DNA of 31,773 bases, from contig JAYVKG010000104.1 of NCBI GenBank assembly GCA_043768625.1, positions 1 to 31,773 on the forward strand. Reading direction: 5' to 3'. This document shows positions 7,470 through 16,413 of this stretch, one piece after another. Position 1 is the first letter of the stretch; each line of letters begins with the position of its first letter. The translations under genes and the position numbers were made by a program. The notes below the pieces were generated by a model, which was not told the DNA's origin, did not search any database, and was given only the letters and a program-made list of their open reading frames with translations. The stretch comes from UKL13-2 sp043768625. GTDB taxonomy: Bacteria; Pseudomonadota; Gammaproteobacteria; Burkholderiales; Usitatibacteraceae.

Positions 7470-8411
7470 TTAGCGCAGCGACGCAATCAATTCTTCGCGG
7501 GACACGGTCGCCGTGCCCAATTTACCAACAACCACCCCGGCGGCGCGATTGGCAATGCGCACTGCGTCCGGCATGTCGGCACCCGCTGCCAGCATCAGGC
7601 CTAGCGTGGCAATTACGGTGTCGCCCGCGCCGGATACATCGTAGACTTCTTGTGCCTGTGTGGGTTCATGCATGGCACCGGCGCTGGAGAAAAGCGACAT
7701 GCCTTCTTCGGAACGCGTCACCAGCAATGCCTCCAATGCCAGCGCGCTGCGCAACATCTCTGCGCGCCGCGCCAGGTCAGCTTCATCGATCCAGCGCCCG
7801 GCCACCTGCCTGAATTCGCCACGGTTCGGCGTCAGCAGCGTGGCACCCTGATAGCGCGCGAAGTCGTCGCCTTTCGGATCAACTAAAATCCGTTTGCCGT
7901 GCGCCTTAGCCGCCGCGATCATTTTGGACACATGCGTCAACGCACCTTTGCCATAGTCGGACAAAATCACCACGTCGACGCCATCGACAAGGGATTCAAA
8001 ATCCCCTAGTTTGTCTTCCAGTACTTCCCGCGACGGAGGGGTTTCAAAATCGATACGCAACAACTGTTGCTGACGACCGATGACGCGTAATTTCACTGTG
8101 GTCGGCAATCGAGGATCGGTGTGGAAAATCGCGGCGACTCGTTCTTTTTCGAGCAACGTCGCCAGCGAGCGACCGGCCTCGTCATCGCCGACTACCGACA
8201 GCAAGGTAGCCTTGCCACCCAGCGAGGCAATATTGCGCGCCACGTTCGCAGCGCCGCCGGGACGTTCTTCGGTGCGTTGAACATGTACCACCGGCACCGG
8301 TGCCTCGGGAGAAATCCTCGAGACATCGCCAAACCAGTAGCGATCCAGCATCACGTCGCCGACGACCAGTACGCGTGCGTTTCTACAATCGGGAATATTG
8401 AGTTTTGCCAT
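7470..8411 (-). CDS. rfaE1: D-glycero-beta-D-manno-heptose-7-phosphate kinase (kinase domain only)
   Basis: 313 residues. PfkB-family sugar kinase that phosphorylates heptose 7-phosphate at C1 in the ADP-heptose pathway. PfkB motif 1 is GGAANVARN (52-60); motif 2 is VSGAGDT with the catalytic base Asp264. E. coli HldE (about 477 residues) fuses this kinase to an adenylyltransferase; here the protein ends after the kinase, so a separate adenylyltransferase (RfaE2/HldC) must be encoded elsewhere, as is common in betaproteobacteria. It starts 6 bp after the ugd stop codon and is 30 bp before hldD, so co-transcription is very likely. Confidence 0.95.
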   Translation of the reverse strand: MAKLNIPDCRNARVLVVGDVMLDRYWFGDVSRISPEAPVPVVHVQRTEERPGGAANVARNIASLGGKATLLSVVGDDEAGRSLATLLEKERVAAIFHTDPRLPTTVKLRVIGRQQQLLRIDFETPPSREVLEDKLGDFESLVDGVDVVILSDYGKGALTHVSKMIAAAKAHGKRILVDPKGDDFARYQGATLLTPNRGEFRQVAGRWIDEADLARRAEMLRSALALEALLVTRSEEGMSLFSSAGAMHEPTQAQEVYDVSGAGDTVIATLGLMLAAGADMPDAVRIANRAAGVVVGKLGTATVSREELIASLR

Positions 8412-8417
8412 CAGCAG

Positions 8418-9749
8418 TCATGAAGATTGTTGGCGCCCGATCGGGTAGTACTCAAAGCCGAGTTGCCGCATCGCTACGGGCTCGTAAAGGTTGCGCCCGT
8501 CAAACACGACAGGCAATTTCAAGGCCGACTTCATCGCCACGAAATCCGGGGCGCGAAAGGTTTTCCATTCGGTGACTATTGCTAGTGCATCGACACCGCG
8601 CAACGCGTCCATTGCACTGCCTGCCAGCGTCACGCTCGGGTTGTTGCCCAGCAGGTGCTTTGCCTCGTTATGTGCCACCGGATCAAAGGCCACAATCCTC
8701 GCGCCGCGTTGCACCAGATCCTCGATCAACACCAGGCTTGGCGCTTCACGCATGTCGTCGGTATTGGGCTTGAATGCCAGGCCCCACAAGGCAAATGCTT
8801 TACCTGAAAGATCTTCTCCAAATCGTTTGACGATCTTTTTCGTTAGTACATGCTTTTGCGCCACGTTGACCCGTTCCACGGCATCAAGCAGTTTCAAATT
8901 CATCCCGGCGGCGGCGGCGGTACGTTGCAACGCTTGCACGTCCTTGGGAAAACACGAGCCTCCGTAACCGATTCCCGGATACAGGAAGTGATAGCCTATT
9001 CGCGGATCAGAGCCCATGCCTCTGCGCACCGATTCTATGTCAGCACCGAGCAATTCGGCCAGCAATGCCAATTCGTTCATGAAAGAAATACGTGTCGCCA
9101 GCATTGCGTTTGCGGCGTATTTGGTCAGCTCCGCCGAGCGTACGTCCATTACCATGACGCGATCGTGATTACGCTGGAACGGCGCGTAAAGCTCGCGCAT
9201 TGCATCAATCGCGTCATCGTTGTCCGCGCCGATAACGATACGATCTGGTCGCATGAAATCTTCGACCGCGGCACCCTCCTTCAGAAACTCCGGGTTGGAC
9301 ACGACCGAGAAATCCACCTCCGCACCGCGTTTTTTTAATTCATCCGCAATCGCGGCGCGCACCTTGTCTGCTGTGCCGACCGGTACAGTTGATTTATCCA
9401 TGACAATTTTTGGTGTGGTCATGAGTCTGCCGACGTTGCGTGCCGCCGACACCACATATTGCAGATCGGCTGAACCGTCTTCGCCTGGTGGCGTGCCCAC
9501 GGCGATGATCTGGATATCGCCAAACGCCACGCCCTCGGCGACGTCTGTCGTGAACAGCAGTCGTCCAGCCAGCACGTTGCTCGCCACCATTTCTTTCAGG
9601 CCAGGCTCGTAAATCGGTATGCCGCCCGACTTGAGCGTGGCGATTTTCTTCGGGTCGATATCCATGCACAACACGTGGTTACCCACATCGGCGAGGCAGG
9701 CCCCAGTGACTAATCCCACGTAGCCGGTTCCAATGACAGTTATTTTCAT
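8418..9749 (-). CDS. ugd: UDP-glucose 6-dehydrogenase
   Basis: 443 residues. Oxidises UDP-glucose twice with NAD to UDP-glucuronate, a precursor of capsule, exopolysaccharide and LPS sugars such as aminoarabinose. The N-terminal Rossmann motif is GTGYVG (7-12); STVPVGT and NPEFLKEGAA are family segments; Lys210 in ELTKYAANA and the catalytic Cys266 in GGSCFPKD are present. The C-terminal UDP-binding domain (GLAFKPNTDDMREAPS and onwards) is complete. It sits between pyrF (31 bp) and rfaE1 (6 bp), placing UDP-glucuronate supply in the same transcript as heptose synthesis. Confidence 0.97.
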   Translation of the reverse strand: MKITVIGTGYVGLVTGACLADVGNHVLCMDIDPKKIATLKSGGIPIYEPGLKEMVASNVLAGRLLFTTDVAEGVAFGDIQIIAVGTPPGEDGSADLQYVVSAARNVGRLMTTPKIVMDKSTVPVGTADKVRAAIADELKKRGAEVDFSVVSNPEFLKEGAAVEDFMRPDRIVIGADNDDAIDAMRELYAPFQRNHDRVMVMDVRSAELTKYAANAMLATRISFMNELALLAELLGADIESVRRGMGSDPRIGYHFLYPGIGYGGSCFPKDVQALQRTAAAAGMNLKLLDAVERVNVAQKHVLTKKIVKRFGEDLSGKAFALWGLAFKPNTDDMREAPSLVLIEDLVQRGARIVAFDPVAHNEAKHLLGNNPSVTLAGSAMDALRGVDALAIVTEWKTFRAPDFVAMKSALKLPVVFDGRNLYEPVAMRQLGFEYYPIGRQQSS

Positions 9750-9780
9750 AAGTTAGCTTGTGAGTTTGGTAAAAGATTGC

Positions 9781-10503
9781 CTAGGACGCGGAAACGCCAG
9801 CCGCCATCGCCGCGAGTTGACGATTGATGGAGTGTAACGTGGCGATAGGATCTTTGGCGCGCGTGATGCTGCGACCGATCACCAGGTAGTCCGCGCCTGA
9901 CCTGATCGCGTCGGTCGGCGACACTACCCGCTGCTGATCGCCCTTGGCGTCGCCGGGCAGGCGAATGCCCGGTGTGACGAGCTGAAACGCTTCCCCCAGA
10001 GCGGCTTTCAGGCTGGTTGCCTCTTCTGCAGAACAAACAACACCGTCGAGACCACAGGCTTTGGTCAACGCAGCGAGGCGCAATACATTGTCCGCTGCCG
10101 AACCGGTAAAGCCAATTTCGGACAACTCTGCGGTAGACAGGCTCGTCAATATGGTCACGCCAATCAGCAGCGGCCTGGTGTCTGCATGATCGACCGCTTC
10201 GCGCGCAGCCAGCATCATGCGTCTGCCACCGCTCGCATGCACATTTATCATCCATACACCTTGCTGTGCAGCGACCCGACAGGCACTGGCGACGGTGTTC
10301 GGGATATCGTGGAATTTGAGGTCAAGAAATATCTCAAAGCCGGCGCGACTAAGCTTATCAATCAATTGCGGTCCTGCGGCGGCATGTAATTCCTTGCCTA
10401 CCTTGACGCGACACGCCGCCGGATCGAGCTTCTCTGCCAATTTCATCGCGGACTCTGCATCGGCAAAGTCGAGCGCCACAATAATCGGTTTCCTGTTAAT
10501 CAT
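9781..10503 (-). CDS. pyrF: Orotidine 5'-phosphate decarboxylase
   Basis: 240 residues, the size of group I OMP decarboxylases. Catalyses the last step of UMP synthesis in the cytoplasm. Motifs: IIVALDFAD (7-15), KVGKEL (34-39), and the catalytic DxKxxD array FLDLKFHDIPNT with Asp61, Lys63 and Asp66; the C-terminal phosphate-gripping segment TPGIRLP and LVIGRSIT are also seen. Two adjacent ATG codons (10506 and 10503) overlap the lapB stop codon. The inner one gives slightly better spacing from AAGG, though either could be used. Translational coupling to lapB is likely. Confidence 0.95.
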   Translation of the reverse strand: MINRKPIIVALDFADAESAMKLAEKLDPAACRVKVGKELHAAAGPQLIDKLSRAGFEIFLDLKFHDIPNTVASACRVAAQQGVWMINVHASGGRRMMLAAREAVDHADTRPLLIGVTILTSLSTAELSEIGFTGSAADNVLRLAALTKACGLDGVVCSAEEATSLKAALGEAFQLVTPGIRLPGDAKGDQQRVVSPTDAIRSGADYLVIGRSITRAKDPIATLHSINRQLAAMAAGVSAS

Positions 10504-11732
10504 CATCCTTCCGACTGCAGCCTTGCCAGATGGCGATCCGAGGTATCGTATTCGGCTGTCCTGCGAGGAGGGAATGTTTCCCAACCTGCACAGGCGGGGC
10601 ACTGCCAGTAGAACTGACGCGCCTTGAATCCGCAATTGCCGCACCGATAAACAGCCAGTCGACTGGAATAGGTATGGACCAGATCCTTCAATACCTTCAG
10701 ATCGGCTTTTCTATCATCCGGAGCCGCCAGCAATTCCGCTTCCAGCAACCGATCCAGTCCGACCAGCGTCGGATTATGCCGCAGGTCTTCCTTGACGAGA
10801 TTGTAGGCAGACGTGGCACCTTCACTCTTCATCGTTGCATGAAAGATCGCATTAAACATATCAAGCGCGGGGTATTGCTGCTGCAGCGACCTGAGCTCGC
10901 TAAGTCCCTGCTCGGTTTTGCCGATCGCCTCAAAGCTTACTAAAATTTGGTCGGCCATCAGTCCAAGGTAGGCAGGGCTTTGCTGCTCTATCCTGCGCCA
11001 GACTGCAATCGCCTGATCGTGTTTTCCGGCAGCGGCCAGCCATTCGCCTTTCATCAGGTTGGCACGCACACATTTCTCGTTGGCAATTAACGCCGATTCA
11101 AGGTACGCATCCGCCGCAACCTGCATACCCTGACGATGTGCCTCGATCGCGGATTCACAATTGTAATTTGCAATTTCCGTCGCATAGGTTGCCGGATCGT
11201 CATCGCCCGACTGCATCCGCTGCGCATCGTCAATCGCCTTCTGCCAATTGCGTTCCTGCACATGGATTTCCAGCAGCAGCTCTAGTGTTTGCCGCTGCTG
11301 TTTTTTACTGCCAGCTGACTTTGCCGAAAGGTCGACGAGAATGCGTTCTGCATGTTCCAACAGCCCGGCTTTTTCATAGTCGAGCGCCAGGTCCAGCAGG
11401 GCGGCCGTGCGTTGCTCAGAGGGTAAATCCGCGCGTTCTGAAAGGTTTTGATGAATGCGAATCGCGCGATCCACCTCACCGCGTTTGCGGAACAAGCTAC
11501 CCAGCGCAAACTGCAGTTCGATGGCTTCAGGTTGCTGTTTTGTGACCTCAATGAAGGCTTCAATGGCCTTGTCCGGCTGTTCGGCCATCAGGAAATTCAC
11601 GCCTTTAAAATAGGACTGTGGCAATGCGCGCGACTCCAACAGCAACTGTTTGATGTCGATGCGGGCCACCAGCCAGCCCATACCGAAGCACGCGAGTGCT
11701 GACAAAAATATCCAGGGCAACCACTCAAACAT
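10503..11732 (-). CDS. lapB: LPS assembly protein LapB (TPR and rubredoxin-like metal domain)
   Basis: 409 residues. LapB (YciM) is an inner-membrane protein that recruits FtsH to degrade LpxC and so balances LPS against phospholipid synthesis. Seen: one N-terminal transmembrane helix (MFEWLPWIFLSALACFGMGWLVA), a long run of TPR-like helical pairs in the cytoplasm, and a C-terminal rubredoxin-type knuckle with Cys364, Cys367, Cys378 and Cys381 (CGNC...CPAC). The start at 11732 overlaps the lapA stop by 8 bp; upstream in-frame starts lie inside lapA. The lapA-lapB pair is conserved, and here it heads the pyrF-ugd-rfaE1-hldD run. Confidence 0.96.
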   Translation of the reverse strand: MFEWLPWIFLSALACFGMGWLVARIDIKQLLLESRALPQSYFKGVNFLMAEQPDKAIEAFIEVTKQQPEAIELQFALGSLFRKRGEVDRAIRIHQNLSERADLPSEQRTAALLDLALDYEKAGLLEHAERILVDLSAKSAGSKKQQRQTLELLLEIHVQERNWQKAIDDAQRMQSGDDDPATYATEIANYNCESAIEAHRQGMQVAADAYLESALIANEKCVRANLMKGEWLAAAGKHDQAIAVWRRIEQQSPAYLGLMADQILVSFEAIGKTEQGLSELRSLQQQYPALDMFNAIFHATMKSEGATSAYNLVKEDLRHNPTLVGLDRLLEAELLAAPDDRKADLKVLKDLVHTYSSRLAVYRCGNCGFKARQFYWQCPACAGWETFPPRRTAEYDTSDRHLARLQSEG

Positions 11733-12024
11733 TATTCGCGTTTTCAGATATTGGCGGCAATGTGCTGCTGACATCATGCGTCTTGTGCTGCAAGGCGCGA
11801 TTCAGCTTGCGTACTTCGCGCTTGAGCTGAAAAATCGTCATCAGCGAGGCCAGCAATCCCAACAGCAAGCCACCACCGAAAAAGGCCAGCAGAATCAATA
11901 CCAGAGGTGCTTTTACGCTTGAATCGAGGTAGCCATACAGCACTACAGGCTCGGCGTTTCTAGCGGCGAACCAGACGATCAGGAGAATTACCACAACCCG
12001 TGTTACCCAGATTAGTACTTGCAT
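11725..12024 (-). CDS. lapA: LapA family membrane protein (DUF1049)
   Basis: 99 residues with two transmembrane helices (about 3-20 and 41-65), the RNAEPV motif between them and a basic coiled-coil-like segment (QLKREVRKLNRAL) after the second. This is the layout of LapA (YciS), the partner of LapB in LPS assembly control. AAGGA lies about ten bases ahead of the ATG. An intrinsic terminator at 12083-12108 separates it from ihfB, so it probably has its own promoter in 12025-12080, where a GATAAT-like -10 occurs but no good -35 is seen. Confidence 0.93.
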   Translation of the reverse strand: MQVLIWVTRVVVILLIVWFAARNAEPVVLYGYLDSSVKAPLVLILLAFFGGGLLLGLLASLMTIFQLKREVRKLNRALQHKTHDVSSTLPPISENANNV

Positions 12025-12082
12025 GGTGTCAATATCCTTTCATCGCCGCATTATCCGCTCTATGTAACTCACAAAATAAAAA

Positions 12083-12108
12083 AGCCAGATGCGTCACCAC
12101 ATCTGGCT
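12083..12108 (-). terminator. Intrinsic terminator after ihfB
   Basis: On the minus strand AGCCAGATG, an 8-nt loop and CATCTGGCT are followed by TTTTTATTTT. A perfect 9-bp stem with a long U-tract; it ends the ihfB transcript ahead of lapA. Confidence 0.88.
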
Positions 12109-12125
12109 ATTCTGCGAATACGTCC

Positions 12126-12440
12126 TTATTCACCCGGTTTGATGAGGTCAGCTGCGGCCTCGATGAGATCGACGCGCTCACGCAATTCCTTACCGGCCTT
12201 GAAGTGCGGAACATACTTCTTTGGCACATGTACCTTCTCACCCGTTTTAGGATTGCGCCCAGTGCGGGGAGGACGATAATTTAGCCCGAAGCTGCCAAAG
12301 CCGCGAATTTCAATGCGATCCCCGCTCGCAAGCGTGAGAGACATGGCGTCCAGCATCGCTTTCACCGCCAATTCGGCATCCTTGGGCGCCAACTGGCTGT
12401 GGCGCGTGCTGAGGATTTCAATCAGTTCAGACTTCGTCAT
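12126..12440 (-). CDS. ihfB: Integration host factor subunit beta
   Basis: 104 residues. IHF-beta pairs with IHF-alpha to bend DNA sharply at specific sites, acting in replication, recombination and transcription. The HU/IHF fold is clear: MTKSELIEIL start, IEIRGFGSFG, and the arm RTGRNPKTGEKV with the intercalating Pro64, as in E. coli. The tail after GKELRERV is about ten residues longer than usual. The ATG at 12440 agrees with the family start; a GTG three codons upstream (12449) has AGGAAA eight bases before it and could be the real start. It lies downstream of rpsA, the usual order in beta- and gammaproteobacteria, with a hairpin between them. Confidence 0.95.
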   Translation of the reverse strand: MTKSELIEILSTRHSQLAPKDAELAVKAMLDAMSLTLASGDRIEIRGFGSFGLNYRPPRTGRNPKTGEKVHVPKKYVPHFKAGKELRERVDLIEAAADLIKPGE

Positions 12441-12487
12441 TGACTTCACGAGGCGTTTCCTGAAATCGTTATTGCAAGAAAAAGCTG

Positions 12488-12520
12488 CTGCAGGACTGTG
12501 CCGAAAACACAGCCCTGCAG
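12488..12520 (-). terminator. Hairpin after rpsA, probable terminator or attenuator
   Basis: CTGCAGGGCTGTG and CACAGTCCTGCAG pair on the minus strand (13 bp with one G-U) around a 7-nt loop, with a run of five T's four bases further on. The gap before the T-run suggests partial termination, letting some transcripts pass into ihfB. Confidence 0.55.
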
Positions 12521-12542
12521 ACCGCCCGATTTTTAGCTATTT

Positions 12543-14267
12543 TTAATTCTCGCCTTGCTTGAGCTTGGCTTTGAGCAAAGCGCCCAAGTTGGTGGTACCT
12601 GCGTTGGATGGCGCATCATCAACCATGCGCTTCATGGCATCTTTTTCTTCGGCCGAATCCTTGGCTTTGATGGAAAGATTGATGTTACGGGTCTTCCTGT
12701 CGACATTCACGATCACGGCTTCGATTTCGTCACCCTCTTTCAAATGGGTGCGGATATCTTCGACGCGCTCGCGTGACACTTCCGACGCACGCAAATAAGC
12801 TTCGATGTCGTCAGTCAGGGCAATCGTGGCACCTTTGGCGTCGATCGATTTTACTTTGCCTTTGACCAGCGTACCTTTATCGTGGATGGCGGTAAAGTTG
12901 GTGAAAGGATCATCGTCAAGTTGCTTTAAGCCAAGTGAAATACGCTCACGCTCCATGTCGATGGCCAACACCACCGCTTCAAGTTCGTCACCTTTCTTGA
13001 AATTCTTGACCGCTTCTTCACCGGCAACATTCCAGGACAGGTCTGACAAATGCACGAGGCCGTCGATATTGCCCGGCAAGCCAATGAAAACACCGAAATC
13101 GGTGATCGATTTGATGGTGCCTTTTACTTTTTCGCCCTTCTTGTGGGACATCGAAAACTCTTCCCACGGATTCGACATGCACTGCTTCATGCCGAGCGAT
13201 ATACGGCGACGCTCTTCGTCGATTTCAAGGATCATCACTTCGACTTCGTCACCCAGCGAGACGACTTTGGCAGGGTGCACATTTTTGTTAGTCCAGTCCA
13301 TCTCGGAAACGTGAACCAGACCTTCGATACCTGCTTCGATCTCAATGAACGCGCCGTAATCGGTCAGGTTGGTCACTTTGCCAAACAGGCGCGTACTTTG
13401 CGGATAGCGGCGCGCCAGGCCAGTCCACGGATCGTCGCCCAACTGCTTCATGCCGAGTGAAACGCGGTTCTTTTCCTGGTCGAACTTCAAAATCTTGGCT
13501 TCGACTTCATCACCTACGTTCAACACTTCCGACGGATGCTTGACGCGACGCCATGCGAGATCGGTGATGTGCAGCAAGCCATCGATACCGCCCAGGTCGA
13601 CGAATGCGCCGTAATCGGTGATGTTCTTGACGATGCCTTTGACGACCGCACCTTCTTTCAGATTTGCCATCAGCGCCGCGCGGTCGGCACCAGCCGACGC
13701 TTCCATCACGGCGCGACGCGATACCACCACGTTGTTACGCTTGCGATCCAGCTTGATCACCTTGAATTCGAGTTCCTTGCCTTCGAACATCGAAGTATCT
13801 TTTACCGGCCGTACGTCAACCAGCGAGCCCGGCAGAAAGGCGCGAATGCCATTGACCATCACGGTCAGGCCGCCCTTCACTTTTCCGGAAACCATCCCTG
13901 TGATGATGGCACCTTTGTCCAGCGCCACGTCCAGATCGTGCCAGGCAGAAAGCTTCTTTGCGCGCTCGCGAGAAAGTTTAGTTGCTCCATGTCCGTCTTC
14001 TATGGCCTCGATTGCAACGGTGACGAAATCGCCAACTTTAACTTCAAGTTCGCCTTTGTCATTCTTAAATTCTTCTACGGGGATCACTGACTCGGATTTT
14101 AAGCCGGCGTTGACCACGACAATATTTCGATCTACGAGCACCACTTCAGCAGTGATCATTTCACCAATGCGCATTTCCTGACGGGTCAGGCTTTCCTCAA
14201 ACAGGGCAGCGAAACTGTCCATTAAGAGCGGGGCGGATTTGGAGGGTTGTTGGACGGATGCGGACAT
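12543..14267 (-). CDS. rpsA: 30S ribosomal protein S1
   Basis: 574 residues, close to the usual 557-575. S1 docks mRNA on the 30S subunit and is needed to translate messages with weak ribosome sites. Six S1 (OB-fold) domains can be placed at about 36-101, 119-185, 206-273, 293-360, 378-447 and 466-533. Domains 3-6 carry the repeated pattern KGxVxxITDYGAFVxL...GLxHxSD...ISLGxKQ. The C-terminus ends in the typical TTNLGALLKAKL segment. No good Shine-Dalgarno sequence precedes the ATG at 14267, which parallels E. coli rpsA, where initiation relies on leader structure and S1 represses its own synthesis. Between cmk and ihfB, as is usual. Confidence 0.99.
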   Translation of the reverse strand: MSASVQQPSKSAPLLMDSFAALFEESLTRQEMRIGEMITAEVVLVDRNIVVVNAGLKSESVIPVEEFKNDKGELEVKVGDFVTVAIEAIEDGHGATKLSRERAKKLSAWHDLDVALDKGAIITGMVSGKVKGGLTVMVNGIRAFLPGSLVDVRPVKDTSMFEGKELEFKVIKLDRKRNNVVVSRRAVMEASAGADRAALMANLKEGAVVKGIVKNITDYGAFVDLGGIDGLLHITDLAWRRVKHPSEVLNVGDEVEAKILKFDQEKNRVSLGMKQLGDDPWTGLARRYPQSTRLFGKVTNLTDYGAFIEIEAGIEGLVHVSEMDWTNKNVHPAKVVSLGDEVEVMILEIDEERRRISLGMKQCMSNPWEEFSMSHKKGEKVKGTIKSITDFGVFIGLPGNIDGLVHLSDLSWNVAGEEAVKNFKKGDELEAVVLAIDMERERISLGLKQLDDDPFTNFTAIHDKGTLVKGKVKSIDAKGATIALTDDIEAYLRASEVSRERVEDIRTHLKEGDEIEAVIVNVDRKTRNINLSIKAKDSAEEKDAMKRMVDDAPSNAGTTNLGALLKAKLKQGEN

Positions 14268-14390
14268 AGGACTGACTGCACTTTCGGGTTAGGTCACGGC
14301 CAGGCGGCGGTAACGGTTTATCAACGTTGATCCCTAAGGAGGACCAACTCCTGCACGGCAAATTAGTTGGGCAAGCCGATCACTTTAAAC

Positions 14391-14420
14391 AAAATACAAG
14401 CAGAAACTGCCTGATTTCAA
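14391..14420 (-). promoter_or_regulatory. Candidate sigma-70 promoter for rpsA
   Basis: Minus-strand TTGAAA (14420-14415), an 18-bp spacer and TATTTT (14396-14391). The box overlaps the cmk stop codon and would give a leader of about 120 nt before rpsA, containing a small AGGA...TCCT hairpin near 14335-14348. Confidence 0.4.
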
Positions 14421-15088
14421 GACCCTGTTGCACTTTGAGCCCAAGCGAGGATTTGTTGTACCGCAACATCTGCGGAGATCTCGGTGGTGTCAAGGAGAAA
14501 AGCGTCAGGATAGTGTTTTAAGGGCGCAACCGGGCGGCTAATATCTCTTTCATCCCGGACGCGCAATTCTTTCACAACGTCGGATATTATCGCAGACATT
14601 CCTTTTTCTTTCAACTGCTTAGTGCGCCTCTCTGCCCTCGCATCAACGCTGGCAGTGAGAAATACCTTTAGAGCGGCGTCAGGAAACACCACGGACCCCA
14701 TATCACGGCCGTCCGCAACCAGGCCAGGTGGAATGCGGAAGTCGCGTTGGCGCTTCAACAGGGCCTCGCGGACCAGTGGCTGGGCGGCTACCCGCGAGGC
14801 GTTTTGACTTGCGGATTCGGTTCTGATTTCATCGCCAACATCGTCGCCGTCGAGGGTTATTTTTCCGTCCCGAAACACGATGTCCAGATTTGCGGCGATA
14901 TTGGCCACCGCCGGCCCATCTGCCAAATTAATTCCCTGCCGGACTGCTGCTACTGCAGCGAGTCGATAAAGCGAGCCACTATCCAGATAGTGAAAACAAA
15001 GTTTTTCGGCCACCTGCTGGGCCACAGTGCCTTTGCCCGATGCGGTAGGACCATCGATAGCGATAACGGGGATGACGACTGAATTCAT
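14417..15088 (-). CDS. cmk: Cytidylate kinase
   Basis: 223 residues. Phosphorylates CMP and dCMP to the diphosphates using ATP. The Walker A loop GPTASGKGT is at 13-21, followed by YLDSGSLYR and the NMP-binding region. The segment VADGRDMGSVVFPDA and the Arg-rich lid (RAERRTKQL, RDERDISR) complete the fold. Its start overlaps the aroA stop by 4 bp (ATGA), so the two are translationally coupled. The order aroA-cmk-rpsA is widely conserved. Confidence 0.97.
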   Translation of the reverse strand: MNSVVIPVIAIDGPTASGKGTVAQQVAEKLCFHYLDSGSLYRLAAVAAVRQGINLADGPAVANIAANLDIVFRDGKITLDGDDVGDEIRTESASQNASRVAAQPLVREALLKRQRDFRIPPGLVADGRDMGSVVFPDAALKVFLTASVDARAERRTKQLKEKGMSAIISDVVKELRVRDERDISRPVAPLKHYPDAFLLDTTEISADVAVQQILAWAQSATGS

Positions 15089-16413
15089 AGCGCGATTTTT
15101 TTTAACTCGTCAAAGTAGGCCGGGAATGTTTTTGCCACGCAACCGGGGTCATTAATGCGTACCGACACAGCGCCAAACGAAACCAGCGAAAAGCACATCG
15201 CCATCCGGTGGTCGTCGTAGGTGTCGATAGCCACCGCTGACTTTAATTTAACGGGCGGCGTGACGCGAAGGTAATCCGCACCCTCCTCGACGACGGCACC
15301 ACACTTGCGCAATTCCGCCGCCATGGCAGCAATGCGATCAGTCTCCTTGACACGCCAACTCGCAATGTTGCGGATGCTGGTGGTACCCACGGCAAACAGC
15401 CCGCAAATTGCAATCGTCATCGCCGCATCGGGAATGTGATTAAAATCGGCATCTACCGCCGTCAACCTGCCCGAGACTGGCGCGGCAACTTCTATCCAGT
15501 CGTCGCCCATCTTTACCTGCGCTCCCATCTTTTCAAGCACATCGGCAAAGCGACTGTCACCCTGAATGCTCGCTTTTCCCACGCCGAGCACGCGCACCGG
15601 GCCTCCACCGAGGGCGCCCGCGGCCAAAAAATAGGATGCACTGGAGGCATCACCTTCAATCTTGAATAAATTATTTGGCGGCCGCCGATAGCGCGCGCCA
15701 GCAGGCACCACGATCTTTTGCCAGCCATCGCGTTTGACTTCCACGCCGAAAGCGGCCATCAGCCTTAGGGTAATTTCAACGTAGGGTTTTGAAATTAGTT
15801 CGCCAATGACTTCAACCGTCACCGTGCGGCCCGTCTGGCGGGTCAAGATCGGCAGCGACATCAGCAGTGCCGACAGAAACTGGCTCGAAACATTCCCCCG
15901 CACCGGCACATGGCTTCGCACCAGATTTTGCTTGCTATAAATTTCCAGCGGCGGAAAGCCGGTTTTTCCCGCGTAACGAATATCGGCGCCGAGTAAATGC
16001 AATGCATCAACGAGATCGCCGATCGGGCGTTCATGCATACGCGCGACCCCCGAGAGCCGGTAGTGTCCGCCCGGTGGCGCGAGTAATGATAATGCGGCCG
16101 TCAGCGGGCGAAAGGCGGTACCGGCATTGCCTAGAAAAAGATCGGCACTGTTCACAGAAAAAGCGTTGGTCCCATTGACCATTACCTGTCCATCCCCGCT
16201 TTCACCGCTTTCGATGGTTACCCCCAGCTGCCGGAGCGCCGCAATCATCACCTTGGTGTCATCGGATTTCAACAGCCCTTTAAGCATGGTCCGGCCGGTG
16301 CACAATGCGGCCAGCAGAAGGGCGCGGTTGGAAATACTCTTCGATCCCGGCAAAGTTACCGTCCCCGCGGCGCGACGATAAGGACCTACATCCAGGTATT
16401 CAAGCCGTGACAT
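15085..16413 (-). CDS. aroA: 3-phosphoshikimate 1-carboxyvinyltransferase (EPSP synthase)
   Basis: 442 residues. Sixth step of the shikimate pathway: adds enolpyruvyl from PEP to shikimate 3-phosphate. The N-terminal LPGSKSISNR motif (21-30) and LFLGNAGTAFRPL (92-104) are present. The latter matches the class I signature with the Gly and Pro equivalent to E. coli Gly96 and Pro101, but with Phe where E. coli has Met. DFNHIPDAAMTIAI holds the catalytic Asp, and WRVKETDRIAAMAAELRKCG and DDHRMAMCFSL are also conserved. The start overlaps the tyrA stop by 1 bp and the end overlaps cmk by 4 bp. Confidence 0.97.
   Translation of the reverse strand: MSRLEYLDVGPYRRAAGTVTLPGSKSISNRALLLAALCTGRTMLKGLLKSDDTKVMIAALRQLGVTIESGESGDGQVMVNGTNAFSVNSADLFLGNAGTAFRPLTAALSLLAPPGGHYRLSGVARMHERPIGDLVDALHLLGADIRYAGKTGFPPLEIYSKQNLVRSHVPVRGNVSSQFLSALLMSLPILTRQTGRTVTVEVIGELISKPYVEITLRLMAAFGVEVKRDGWQKIVVPAGARYRRPPNNLFKIEGDASSASYFLAAGALGGGPVRVLGVGKASIQGDSRFADVLEKMGAQVKMGDDWIEVAAPVSGRLTAVDADFNHIPDAAMTIAICGLFAVGTTSIRNIASWRVKETDRIAAMAAELRKCGAVVEEGADYLRVTPPVKLKSAVAIDTYDDHRMAMCFSLVSFGAVSVRINDPGCVAKTFPAYFDELKKIAL

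Noticed and set aside
12805..14181. Several open frames of 136-187 codons antisense to rpsA
   Set aside because: Shadows of strongly biased S1 codons; low-complexity translations rich in Ser/Thr/Phe with no recognisable domain.
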